DNA of 48,545 nt from Syntrophaceae bacterium (GTDB lineage: Bacteria; Desulfobacterota; SM23-61), in assembly GCA_013388675.1 (NCBI GenBank), contig JACAEW010000336.1, positions 1 to 48,545 of the forward strand. The letters run 5' to 3'. Positions within the stretch are counted from its first letter, which is position 1; each line of letters starts with the position of its first letter. This document shows, one piece after another, positions 24,423 through 32,630 of the stretch. A program made the translations under genes and the position numbers. Under the pieces are notes generated by a model, which worked only from the letters and a program-made list of their open reading frames with translations, ran no database searches and was not told where the DNA came from.

Positions 24423-25148
24423 TTATTCGGGCAACTGGAGGCGGACGAAGGATTCCGCGTATTTGCATCTGCCCAGCCTTCCTGAAACCTCGGCGCGGTC
24501 CCTCATCCTTTTTTCCACCCGCTGCATGTCCCCCACCTGGGTTTTGTGAAGGGATAGGGCCTTGAGCTTCATATCGAATGTTTCGGTCACGTCCACGTAG
24601 AAATTCGCATTCTCGGGAACGAAGCTGTAAAGGAGGAGGTCTTTGACTTTATGGGGATTCAACCCTTCCCTGGTATGCTCGGGAAAGGACATCAGGTCAC
24701 GGGCCAAGGGATAGCAGGCATCCAGCGTGGCTTCTCCTATGGCGCGGTGATCCGAGTGGTTTACCATTCCGAAGCTCTTGTAATAAAAAAAGCTGGGGTC
24801 CATGGTGAAGACGATATCGGGTCTATGTCGTCTTATCGATTTTACAATTTGCTCCTTCAGGCGAATGTCGGGGATCAACTCCCCGTCTACGTAGTCCAGG
24901 AAATGCACCTCGCGCACGCCCAAGACTTTGGCCGCGTCCTCCTGCTCCTTCTTTCTGATTTCGGAGAGTCTCTCCGGAGTCATGTTCTCATCCGAGCTTC
25001 CCCTCTGACCCGTTGTGGCAATTAGGTAAATGACTTCTGCCCCCTGCCTCGCGGCCTTGGCCACCGTGGCTCCCGCGCCAAAATCGTTGTCGTCGGGATG
25101 CGCCCCCACGACAAGAACCTTCTTCCCCTTGAAGTTTATCCCATCCAT
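24423..25148 (-). CDS. PIG-L (LmbE) family deacetylase
   Basis: 241 residues. The zinc motif GAHPDDNDFGAGAT (about 15-28, AHPDD ligands) and the later HSDHRAIGEATLDA (about 132-145, third ligand His) define the family. Members remove an N-acetyl group from N-acetylglucosamine-type sugars, for example in mycothiol or bacillithiol synthesis and in antibiotic tailoring; the sugar here cannot be told. The motif starts unusually early, consistent with a single-domain cytoplasmic enzyme. No glycosyltransferase or thiol-pathway gene is adjacent. Confidence 0.92.
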   Translation of the reverse strand: MDGINFKGKKVLVVGAHPDDNDFGAGATVAKAARQGAEVIYLIATTGQRGSSDENMTPERLSEIRKKEQEDAAKVLGVREVHFLDYVDGELIPDIRLKEQIVKSIRRHRPDIVFTMDPSFFYYKSFGMVNHSDHRAIGEATLDACYPLARDLMSFPEHTREGLNPHKVKDLLLYSFVPENANFYVDVTETFDMKLKALSLHKTQVGDMQRVEKRMRDRAEVSGRLGRCKYAESFVRLQLPE

Positions 25149-25340
25149 ATCCTTTCACCTACACTTATTTTTTTCGAAGAATCCAGGCCCCCATTTTGGT
25201 CGAGTGGTCCATTCCGGGATTTTTCCGAGTTTTTTAAGCCCTCGCCCTGCCAAACCACCCTGGAGACCATTCTAACCCCGGGGGATTTTATTCACAACCC
25301 CATTGCATCGATTCTAGCTGCTTCATTCACAAGACCGTAG

Positions 25341-25715
25341 CGGCCTCGAAACCCAGGAGAAATTCCTTTTTGCCTTAAGCCCTATGGCAGGGATGAAGCG
25401 GGTTGTGCGGAAGCCTTATGGGGAATCAAAGGGACCCAGGATTGGCCGGTTAAAGAGGCGATGAAGACCGGAGCTTTTTCCTTGATCATCTCGATCTATT
25501 CCTTCACCAATCTACCGATCCACATGGTAAGGATCCATATCATACCCTATGCCACCGACCTGGAGATCTCCAAGGCCTTTGCCGCCAGCGCCCTGGGATT
25601 GAGAGGGTATATCTTCCACCGGAGCGGAAGCCACCGGATCGTCTTCCTGATCGCCGCTTTGGCTTTCCTCACTTCGGCGGTTCTGACCCTTTTTGCCCGG
25701 CCTCCCCAGGGGATG
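25341..25715 (+). pseudogene. Remnant of an MFS transporter
   Basis: In one frame the stretch 25341-25715 reads as pieces of a major facilitator protein: PGEIPFCLKPYG, VKEAMKTGAFSLIISIYSFT, PIHMVRIHIIPYATDLEIS, KAFAASALGL, then directly GYIFHRSGSHRIVFLIAALA and LFARPP. In intact oxalate/formate-antiporter-type transporters the segment between ASALGL and GYIF spans roughly 80-90 residues (several helices); here it is missing. There is a TAG just upstream (25338-25340) and no ribosome-binding site or start. The upstream half is absent. I conclude it is a decayed gene with an internal deletion; a palindrome P copy has landed just behind it. Confidence 0.7.
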
Positions 25716-25724
25716 GCAGGCCCG

Positions 25725-25747
25725 GGGGCGACCCGCCGCGTCGCCCC
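25725..25747. repeat. Palindrome family P, copy 5 (looped)
   Basis: GGGGCGAC, loop CCGCCGC, GTCGCCCC. The shell matches the family, but the centre carries a 7-base unpaired loop. It follows the MFS remnant and is followed by TAC, as in other copies. Confidence 0.75.
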
Positions 25748-25795
25748 TACAAAGAATCGCTCCCAGGACTAACCTCGGGCGCTTTGCCCGACGCA

Positions 25796-27307
25796 TCAAC
25801 TCAGGAAAAGATTATAGGCAGGGTTGGAAGTTTCCTCGGTGTATTCGTAACCGAGGTGGTCGAGGAACTTTTGGAAGGCTTTCTTGTCCCCGGGGGGGAC
25901 CTGCATTCCCACCAGAACCCTTCCAAAGTCGGCGCCGTGGTTGCGGTAGTGAAACAGGCTGATGTTCCAGGCGCCGCCCATTTTTCGGAGAAAGTTCAAG
26001 AGCGCCCCGGGGCGTTCCGGAAAGGCGAAGCGGTACAGGATTTCGTTGGCGGCATGGGGTGCGCGTCCCCCGACCAGATGGCGGATGTGGAGCTTGGCCA
26101 TCTCGTTGTCGGTCATATCCAGGGTGGGATAACCGTGGGCACGCAAAGTTCGCATCAGCGCACGAACTTCCGCCAATCGCTGAATCTGGACGCCCACGAA
26201 TACGTGGGCCTGGTCCGGGTCGGCATATCGGTAGTTGAATTCGGTTATGTTGCGATCTCCGATCATGGAGCAGAATCGGAGGAAGCTGCCCGGCCGCTCT
26301 GGGATGGTCGACGCCAGGATCGCTTCCCGCTGTTCCCCGATCTCCGCCCGCTCGGCGACATGGCGCAACCGGTCGAAGTTGACGTTGGCCCCGGAGGCAA
26401 TGGCGATGAGCTCTCGATCTCGGAGCCGCCCGCGCTCTACGTAGCGTTTGAGCCCGGCGATGGCCAGGGCGCCGGCAGGTTCGAGGACCGAACGTCGGTC
26501 CTCGAAGATGTCCTTGATGGCGGCGCAGATTTCGTCGTTGGTGACCACCACGATCTCGTCAACGAATTCTTTGCATAAGCGATAGGTTTCTTCACCAACT
26601 TGCCGCACCGCGACACCGTCGGCGAAGATCCCCACATGATCTAACCTTATTCGACGGCCGGCTTTAAGGGAGCGATCCATGGCGTCGGCGTCTTCGGGCT
26701 CCACACCGACGATCCGGATGTCCGGGCGGAGCTGCTTGATGTAGACCGCGATGCCGGCAATCAGCCCGCCGCCCCCCACCGGGACGAAGACGGCATGCAG
26801 GGCGCCGGTATGCTGCTTGAGGATTTCAAAACCGACCGTGCCCTGCCCGGCGATGACCTCCGGGTCATCGTACGGATGGACAAAGGTGACCCGGCGCTGG
26901 CCCTCCAGTTCGCGGGCGCGGGCGTAAGCGGCGTCGTAATTGTCCCCGTGGAGGATGACCCGGCCGCCCAGGTTGCGCACGGCATCGATCTTAATCGGGG
27001 GGGTGGTGCGCGGCATGACGATGACCGCGTGGGTTCCGAGCTTTCGGGCGGCCAGCGCCACACCCTGGGCGTGGTTGCCTGCAGAAGCCGCAATGACCCC
27101 CTTCTTCAGCTCGGCGGAGGATAGCCCCGCCATTTTGTTGTATGCGCCCCGGCATTTAAAGGAAAACACCGGCTGCTCGTCCTCCCGCTTCAGCCATACA
27201 CGGTTGCGCAGCCTTTGGGAAAGGACGGGCGCATAGTCGAGAGAGGTTTCCCGGGCCACGTCATAAACGCGGGCGTTCAGAATTTTTTTCAAGTACCTTT
27301 GCGGCAA
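25796..27307 (-). CDS. ilvA: Threonine ammonia-lyase (threonine dehydratase), biosynthetic
   Basis: 503 residues from a TTG at 27307, chosen because AAGAGGAAAA lies 9 bases upstream and the N-terminus then matches IlvA (RYLKKILNARVYDVARETSL). The open frame upstream to 27409 is repeat-derived. The PLP Lys is in the FSFKCRGAYNKMAG motif (about 48-61), SAGNHAQGVA near 75-84 and the phosphate-binding VGGGGLIAGIA near 177-187. Two C-terminal ACT-like domains (ILASTIPERPGSFLRF, ILYRFAFPERPGALLNF) give isoleucine feedback. It converts threonine to 2-oxobutanoate, the first step to isoleucine. Length and domains match E. coli IlvA. Confidence 0.95.
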   Translation of the reverse strand: MPQRYLKKILNARVYDVARETSLDYAPVLSQRLRNRVWLKREDEQPVFSFKCRGAYNKMAGLSSAELKKGVIAASAGNHAQGVALAARKLGTHAVIVMPRTTPPIKIDAVRNLGGRVILHGDNYDAAYARARELEGQRRVTFVHPYDDPEVIAGQGTVGFEILKQHTGALHAVFVPVGGGGLIAGIAVYIKQLRPDIRIVGVEPEDADAMDRSLKAGRRIRLDHVGIFADGVAVRQVGEETYRLCKEFVDEIVVVTNDEICAAIKDIFEDRRSVLEPAGALAIAGLKRYVERGRLRDRELIAIASGANVNFDRLRHVAERAEIGEQREAILASTIPERPGSFLRFCSMIGDRNITEFNYRYADPDQAHVFVGVQIQRLAEVRALMRTLRAHGYPTLDMTDNEMAKLHIRHLVGGRAPHAANEILYRFAFPERPGALLNFLRKMGGAWNISLFHYRNHGADFGRVLVGMQVPPGDKKAFQKFLDHLGYEYTEETSNPAYNLFLS

Positions 27308-27354
27308 CGGAGTTTTCCTCTTTCCTTTATTAATGAACTCGTAAAAAGGAAAAT

Positions 27355-27392
27355 CATCCCTCCCCCGGCGGGAGGGGATGAAGGGGAGGGGG
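27355..27392. repeat. G+C-rich foldback between uvrA and ilvA
   Basis: CATCCCTCCCCC-GGC-GGGAGGGGATG followed by AAGGGGAGGGGGA. Strong stem with a short loop. Related in style to the foldbacks at about 5765-5812 and 18649-18694. It would be transcribed between uvrA and ilvA. Confidence 0.6.
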
Positions 27393-27456
27393 ATTGATAA
27401 GGGATTCAAATCATTCTATCTATCACCCCCGCCCTGACCCTCCCCCATCGAGGTCA

Positions 27457-28893
27457 TCAGGCCGCGCTTCGGGCCTGGTCATGTTCCAGGACTTTCTTGA
27501 GAAACTGGCCGGTGTAAGAATGGCGGGCCCGTGCCAAATCTTCCGGGGTCCCCTCGGCAATCACCTGCCCGCCCGCGTCCCCCCCTTCGGGGCCGAGGTC
27601 GATGATGTGGTCGGCGGTCTTGATGACATCGAGGTTGTGCTCGATGACGATGACCGTATTGCCGGAATCCACCAGGCGGTTGAGGACGCTCAGGAGCTTC
27701 CGAATGTCGTCAAAATGCAGGCCGGTGGTCGGCTCATCGAGGATGTACACCGTCTTGCCCGTGGACCGCTTGGAGAGCTCGCGGGACAGCTTGACCCTCT
27801 GGGCCTCCCCGCCCGAAAGGGTGGTGGCCTGCTGCCCCAGCTTGATGTAGCCCATCCCCACATCCGTCAGAGTTTCCAGTTTGGCCCGGATGGCGGGAAT
27901 ATTTTCGAAGAACTTCAGGGCCTGATCCACGGACATGTCCAGGACATCCCAGATGTTCTTCCCTTTGTACTGCACCTCCAGGGTCTCCCGGTTGTACCGT
28001 TTTCCCCGGCAGACCTCGCAGGTCACATAGATATCGGGGAGGAAGTGCATCTCGATCTTGAGGATCCCGTCGCCCCCGCAGGCTTCGCAACGCCCTCCTT
28101 TAACGTTGAAGCTGTATCGGCCGGCAGGGTACCCGCGGGCCCTGGATTCGGGTAGCTGGGCAAAAAGATCGCGGATGGGGGTGAAGAGGCCCGTGTAGGT
28201 GGCCGGGTTGGACCGGGGGGTCCGCCCGATGGGCGACTGGTCGATCTCGATGACTTTGTCGATTTCGGAGAGCCCTTGAATCTCCCTCACCTTTCCGGGC
28301 CTTTCCTTAGCCTGGTATATTTTTTGGGCCAGCGCCCGGTAAAGGGTGTCCAGGATGAGGGTGCTCTTCCCCGAGCCCGACACCCCGGTTATACAGGTGA
28401 ACAATCCCAGGGGAATCTTGACGGTGATGTCCTTGAGGTTGTTCTCGCTGGCCCCGACCAGGGTCAGGAATTTTCCCCCGGCCTTTCTTCTTCGAGGGGG
28501 AATGGGAATCTTGAGCCTTCCCGAAAGGTACTTTCCGGTGAGAGAGGTTTCGGACTGAAGAAGCTCCCGGGGAGTCCCCTTGAAGACCAGCTCTCCCCCC
28601 TGGACCCCCGCGCCCGGGCCCAGGTCCAGAACGTAATCCGCCTCCAGGATGGTTTCCCGGTCATGTTCCACCACGAGAATCGTGTTCCCCAAATCTCTCA
28701 ACCTTTTCAGGGTGGAAAGAAGGCGGGCATTGTCCCGCTGGTGCAGTCCGATGCTGGGCTCGTCCAGAATGTAGAGCACTCCCACCAGGCCGGAGCCGAT
28801 CTGAGTGGCCAGGCGGATTCGCTCGGATTCCCCGCCCGAGAGGGTGGCCGAAGAACGGGCCAGAGTAAGGTAGTCGAGGCCGACATTCAACAA
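27457..28893 (-). CDS. uvrA: UvrA C-terminal part, after an in-frame amber codon
   Basis: 478 residues if read from TTG 28893. It begins at [11 protein letters not shown] and contains the first-domain signature [12 protein letters not shown] (about 18-29) and Walker [14 protein letters not shown], then all of the second ATPase domain: Walker [12 protein letters not shown] (about 168-178), the zinc finger CEACGG...CEVC (about 273-300), signature [11 protein letters not shown] and Walker [13 protein letters not shown]. The frame is the same as the upstream part; only TAG at 28908-28906 separates them. If readthrough occurred, the protein would have 945 residues, like E. coli UvrA (940). Reinitiation at TTG 28893 or 28896 is possible, but no ribosome-binding site at proper spacing is seen. 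Confidence 0.85.
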   Translation of the reverse strand: MLNVGLDYLTLARSSATLSGGESERIRLATQIGSGLVGVLYILDEPSIGLHQRDNARLLSTLKRLRDLGNTILVVEHDRETILEADYVLDLGPGAGVQGGELVFKGTPRELLQSETSLTGKYLSGRLKIPIPPRRRKAGGKFLTLVGASENNLKDITVKIPLGLFTCITGVSGSGKSTLILDTLYRALAQKIYQAKERPGKVREIQGLSEIDKVIEIDQSPIGRTPRSNPATYTGLFTPIRDLFAQLPESRARGYPAGRYSFNVKGGRCEACGGDGILKIEMHFLPDIYVTCEVCRGKRYNRETLEVQYKGKNIWDVLDMSVDQALKFFENIPAIRAKLETLTDVGMGYIKLGQQATTLSGGEAQRVKLSRELSKRSTGKTVYILDEPTTGLHFDDIRKLLSVLNRLVDSGNTVIVIEHNLDVIKTADHIIDLGPEGGDAGGQVIAEGTPEDLARARHSYTGQFLKKVLEHDQARSAA

Positions 28894-28905
28894 AAACCCC
28901 AGACG

Positions 28906-30294
28906 CTAGGAGATCTCCTTCAGAATCCGCCGGGCGATCTCCCGCTCCCTCGGGGTCAGGTCCAGGTGGGCAAAGAATTCCAGGGCCTGGCGGATGGATT
29001 TTTCCGTAACTTCGTGAATGTTCAACCCGCCCACTTTGACGAAAAGGCTCTCCTTGCGCAGCCGGGCTCCCCGGCAGGCCGGGCAGGGACGGACGTTCAT
29101 GTACTTTTCCATCTCTTCCCGGATGATCTCCGAATCGGTTTCCCGGTACCGGCGTTCCAGGTTGGGAATGATTCCCTCGAACTCCCGGTAGTAGTAATGC
29201 CGCCGGTCTTCCCGTTCGTAATGGAATTTGATCTGCTCCCCGTCGGACCCGTAGAGGAGGACTTTTTGAACCTGGGCGGGGAGGTTTTTGAAGGGGGTGT
29301 AGAGATCGATGCGGTAATGGTCGGCAAGGGACTGGAGGGTCTGGTGGAAGTACATGGAATTCCGCCCCTGCCAGGGGACCACCGCCCCCTCCCGGATCGA
29401 CAGACCTGGATTGGGAACGATCAGGTCCGGGTCGAAATAATTCGTCGTCCCCAGCCCGTCGCATTGGGGGCAGGCGCCGTAGGGGTTGTTGAAGGAGAAC
29501 ATGCGGGGGCTGATCTCCGGGTAGCTGATCCCGCAGTCCGCGCAGGCGAACTTTTCGCTGAAGGCCAGCTCTTCCGCCGCGCCCGTGTCGATCTTCACGA
29601 TCCCCTCGGAAAGATTCAAAGCGGTCGCCAGGGAGTCGGCGAGTCGCTTTCCGGCTCCTTCCTTGACCATCAGGCGGTCCACCAGGACCTCGATGGTGTG
29701 TTTCTTGTTCTTGTCCAGGGAAATCTCTTCGCTCAGGTCGCGGACTTCACCATCGACCCTCACCCGGGCATAGCCGCTCTTGCGCAGGTAATCGAACTCC
29801 TTCCGGTACTCCCCTTTCCGGCCGCGAATGATAGGGGAGAAGAGCTGCAGGCGAGTGCCCGGGGGAAGGGCCAGGACCTGGTCCACGATCTGTTGGATGG
29901 TCTGGGAATGAATCTCCTTGCCGCACTGGTAGCAGTGGGGCCGTCCTGCGCGGGCGAAGAGCAAGCGAAGGTAGTCGTGGATTTCGGTTACCGTGCCTAC
30001 CGTGGATCGGGGATTCTTGGAGGTCGTCTTCTGCTCGATGGAGATCGCCGGGGAGAGACCTTCGATGGTATCCACGTCGGGTTTTTCCATCTGCTCCAGG
30101 AACTGGCGGGCGTAGGCGGAAAGGGACTCTACGTATCTCCGCTGCCCTTCGGCGTAGAGGGTGTCGAAGGCCAGGGACGATTTCCCGGACCCGGAAAGCC
30201 CGGTAATCACCACCAGCCGGTCCCGCGGGATTTCCACGTTAATGTTCTTTAAGTTGTGCTGGCGTGCGCCGCGAATGACGATCTTGTCGGACAT
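28906..30294 (-). CDS. uvrA: UvrA N-terminal part, ended by an in-frame amber codon
   Basis: 462 residues. Start [25 protein letters not shown], Walker [15 protein letters not shown] (about 32-45), UvrB-interaction region, and a CADCGISY...CPQC zinc-type motif (about 252-280). Nucleotide-excision repair damage recogniser that works as a dimer with UvrB. It ends LKEIS followed by TAG, where other UvrA proteins read KEIRERLGFL; the frame continues normally after the stop with [12 protein letters not shown] single G-to-T change of GAG would explain it. The break precedes the first ABC signature, so the N-terminal piece alone could not form a complete ATPase site. Could be a real mutation or a sequencing error. 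Confidence 0.88.
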   Translation of the reverse strand: MSDKIVIRGARQHNLKNINVEIPRDRLVVITGLSGSGKSSLAFDTLYAEGQRRYVESLSAYARQFLEQMEKPDVDTIEGLSPAISIEQKTTSKNPRSTVGTVTEIHDYLRLLFARAGRPHCYQCGKEIHSQTIQQIVDQVLALPPGTRLQLFSPIIRGRKGEYRKEFDYLRKSGYARVRVDGEVRDLSEEISLDKNKKHTIEVLVDRLMVKEGAGKRLADSLATALNLSEGIVKIDTGAAEELAFSEKFACADCGISYPEISPRMFSFNNPYGACPQCDGLGTTNYFDPDLIVPNPGLSIREGAVVPWQGRNSMYFHQTLQSLADHYRIDLYTPFKNLPAQVQKVLLYGSDGEQIKFHYEREDRRHYYYREFEGIIPNLERRYRETDSEIIREEMEKYMNVRPCPACRGARLRKESLFVKVGGLNIHEVTEKSIRQALEFFAHLDLTPREREIARRILKEIS

Positions 30295-30306
30295 AACCCT
30301 TAAAAA

Positions 30307-30411
30307 ATTCGAAATCCGAATGTCCCAGGACGTTCTTTCTGGAAAATTTGAAATTCGGTCATTCGTGCTTGTTTCGAATTTCGTGTTTCGCTATTCGAAT
30401 GTACTCGTTCG
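30307..30411 (-). repeat. Heptamer array H7 (TTTCGNN-like)
   Basis: Units in one register over about 100 bases; clearest are TGTTTCG, AATTTCG, TGTTTCG, CTATTCG (30370-30397) and ATTCGAA, ATCCGAA (30307-30320). On the minus strand it begins within the last codons of pdxA and runs on toward uvrA, filling the 64-base gap. It encodes the final residues of PdxA (about [16 protein letters not shown]). Confidence 0.8.
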
Positions 30412-31495
30412 ATTTCTCCCTCTTTCTTAGGGCCATATGGGCGGCCGTTTTGATCGCTTCCTCCATGGACCGGGAGCTGGCGATTCCCTTGCCGGCGATA
30501 TCGTAAGCGACTCCGTGATCCACGGAAGTGCGGATGAAGGGCAGCCCCAGGGTGACGTTCACCGCGCTGTCGAAATGGAGAAGCTTCAGGGGAATCAGGC
30601 CTTGGTCGTGGTACATGCAAACCACTGCGTCGTACTCTCCCTGCACCGCCCGGTGGAATAGAGAATCCGCCGGCCATGGGCCCGAGACATTTAAATTTTT
30701 GCCCCGGGCCTGATCGACCGCCCGGGAGATGATGCTTTCTTCTCCCCCGAAGAGCCCGCCCTCTCCTCCGTGGGGATTGAAGGCGGCCACGGCGATGCGG
30801 GGGGCGGGAAAACCGAAATACTTTTTTAAGCTCCGCCCGGTGATTTCGATGACGGAGACGATCTTCTCTTCCTTCAAACCCTTACTGACTTCGTTCAACG
30901 GTACGTGGGTCGTCACCAAAGCCACCCTCAGCCGCTCTCCGGCAAGCATCATGACAAAATCCTTGGTTCCAGCAAGGCCGGCAAAAAATTCGGTATGGCC
31001 CCGGAAGGGAATTCCGGTCCCGGTGATCGCCTCTTTGCTCACCGGACCGGTAGCGATGGCCTCGACCTGTCCGGCCAGAGCCATCCTGCCGGCCTTCTCC
31101 AGATAACGGAAAGAGGCCCGGGAACTCTCTTGGGGATCGACATCCGTCGGCTCTCTTCCGGGATGGAGAGAGGAAAGAGGCAGAATCCCCAACCCTTCAT
31201 CGGGGACTCGCCGATTCGATTCCTCCTCGACCCGGGCAATCTTCCACCCGAGTCCCAGGGCCTCCGCAGTCCTTCGGAGGATGACCGGGTCCCCAAGTAT
31301 CAAGGGGCGGCAGACCTCGCGGAGGTCCTCCCGGGAAAGGGCCTTCACCACAACCTCCGGACCGATCCCCCGGGGGTCTCCCATGGTAATTCCAATAACG
31401 GGTTTCGAGTTTCGAGTTTCGGGTTTCAAGTTTCGAGTTTTAGGTTGCGGGCTGCCACGGGGAAATCTTGGGGTCCGGTTAGAGTCTGATTTCAA
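30359..31495 (-). CDS. pdxA: 4-hydroxythreonine-4-phosphate dehydrogenase PdxA
   Basis: 378 codons as drawn from TTG 31495; a later TTG at 31429 is an alternative. The true family start is near [17 protein letters not shown] (about 31-47). Motifs: [10 protein letters not shown] (about 147-156), [12 protein letters not shown] with a metal His (about 163-175), [10 protein letters not shown] and HDQGLIPLK with the second metal His (about 296-304). It oxidises 4-phosphohydroxy-L-threonine in pyridoxal phosphate synthesis. Unusual: both ends are repeat-encoded. Residues before KPVIG derive from array H8, and the last 16 come from array H7. The start overlaps the surA-like stop by 17 bases if TTG 31495 is used. 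Confidence 0.92.
   Translation of the reverse strand: MKSDSNRTPRFPRGSPQPKTRNLKPETRNSKPVIGITMGDPRGIGPEVVVKALSREDLREVCRPLILGDPVILRRTAEALGLGWKIARVEEESNRRVPDEGLGILPLSSLHPGREPTDVDPQESSRASFRYLEKAGRMALAGQVEAIATGPVSKEAITGTGIPFRGHTEFFAGLAGTKDFVMMLAGERLRVALVTTHVPLNEVSKGLKEEKIVSVIEITGRSLKKYFGFPAPRIAVAAFNPHGGEGGLFGGEESIISRAVDQARGKNLNVSGPWPADSLFHRAVQGEYDAVVCMYHDQGLIPLKLLHFDSAVNVTLGLPFIRTSVDHGVAYDIAGKGIASSRSMEEAIKTAAHMALRKREKSNEYIRIAKHEIRNKHE
31402..31443 (-). repeat. Heptamer array H8 (GTTTCGA)
   Basis: Six perfect-register units: GTTTCGA, GTTTCGA, GTTTCGG, GTTTCAA, GTTTCGA, GTTTTAG. The most regular array in the window. On the minus strand it starts 35 bases after the surA-like stop codon and lies in the N-terminal coding part of pdxA, giving LKPETRNS-type sequence. 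Confidence 0.9.
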
Positions 31496-32471
31496 TGTAG
31501 GCTTTCGACTTCAAATCCCTCATCCAGGCGTTGTATTTCTTCTCCGCTTCCTCCTGCATCGCTTCTTCCCGGATCCGGTGCTGAACTTCGGCGAAGGAAC
31601 GGGGTTCCCCGCCCTTCCGGTCCAGCACTTTCAATATATGAAATCCCGCCGGGCTTCTGACCAGGTCGCTGATCTCCCCCGGTTTCAGCTTGAATGCGGC
31701 TTCGTCCAACTCACGAACCAGTTCCTGTTTCTTGAAATAGCCCAGAATCCCTCCCTCGTCGGCTTCGGGGCCTTTCGAATAAACTTTGGCCAACTGGGTA
31801 AAGTCATCTCCCCTGCGGGCTTTTTCCAGGATGGTCAAGGCCTCCCTTCGGGCGGCCGCGATTTGGTCCTCCGACGGATTCTGGGGCAGAGGGAAAAAAA
31901 CCTGCTGGACCTTGACCTCCAGAGGCTCAGAATACTTTTCCAGGTTTTCCTGATACCGTTTCCTCACCTCCTCGTCCTCGATGACGATTTTCGATTTGAT
32001 CTCCCGGCCCACCAGGCGCATCTTTCCCAGTTCCTCCCGGACCTTTTGCCGGTAGGCAACCAGGGTCATCCCCTCTCGGGCAAGGGCCTTTTTGAAATCC
32101 TCCTCGGTGAGGTTCGAGGTTTTGAGGATATCGTTAATGGCCGCGTCCACGTCCCGTTCGGGAACCTCGATCTTTCGCTTCCTCATTTCTTCTTCCAGAA
32201 GTTTGCTCTCGATTAAATGGTCTAAGACCTGTCTTCGGGCCTTTTTCAGCCGCTCTTCCCGGTCCGCGGGGGACCCCGTCTGCCGCACCTGGTCGAGGAT
32301 GGGTTTCCCCATCTCCTCCAGTTCGGAAAGGGTGATCAATTCGTTGTTGACCAGGGCCACAATCCGCTCGACCACCTCGCCCGCCCCGCCGGAAGGAATC
32401 AGGGGACATAGGACGAACAATAGGAAAGGCAGAAGTTTGAATCTCAGGGTCCTCAATCGCATAAAAAACAT
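31479..32471 (-). CDS. SurA-like periplasmic peptidyl-prolyl isomerase/chaperone
   Basis: 330 residues from the ATG at 32471 (a second ATG at 32462 is as good). The frame extends upstream but without a signal peptide. Signal peptide about 1-30 (LRFKLLPFLLFVLCPLIPSGGA), then the SurA N-terminal chaperone domain VVERIVALVNNELITLSELEEM (about 32-53) and a single parvulin domain about 180-290 (VKVQQVFFPLP, LAKVYSKGPEADEGGILGYF, RSPAGFHILKV). E. coli SurA has two parvulin domains, so this is a shortened type. It assists outer-membrane protein folding in the periplasm. Lies between mfd and pdxA on the same strand. Confidence 0.9.
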   Translation of the reverse strand: MFFMRLRTLRFKLLPFLLFVLCPLIPSGGAGEVVERIVALVNNELITLSELEEMGKPILDQVRQTGSPADREERLKKARRQVLDHLIESKLLEEEMRKRKIEVPERDVDAAINDILKTSNLTEEDFKKALAREGMTLVAYRQKVREELGKMRLVGREIKSKIVIEDEEVRKRYQENLEKYSEPLEVKVQQVFFPLPQNPSEDQIAAARREALTILEKARRGDDFTQLAKVYSKGPEADEGGILGYFKKQELVRELDEAAFKLKPGEISDLVRSPAGFHILKVLDRKGGEPRSFAEVQHRIREEAMQEEAEKKYNAWMRDLKSKAYIEIRL

Positions 32472-32630
32472 AAGAAGCTTTTTGAAATGGCTTTCTTCTT
32501 CCCCTCCTCCGTCCGCTTTTTCCCGGGGGAGAAGGCGGGGATTCGGGCGGATGCCTGGCTCAAAAGGGAGATCTAGAGGGGGATGGTGAATGATTTTCAA
32601 AAGCTTAAGGGTTATCCCTAAACTATCATT

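Noticed and set aside
25784-26578. Plus-strand open frame opposite ilvA
   Set aside because: Shadow of ilvA; no recognisable protein.
28906-28908. Pyrrolysine or reassigned TAG in uvrA
   Set aside because: TAG ends several other genes in the window as an ordinary stop, and UvrA homologues have no special residue here. Not excluded without a search for pylT/pylS.
28276-30252. Long plus-strand open frame (658 codons) opposite uvrA
   Set aside because: Antisense shadow of a highly conserved G+C-rich gene; the protein has no known domain and no ribosome-binding site.
31402-31443. CRISPR-like array
   Set aside because: Units are 7 bases with no spacers, and no cas gene is present.
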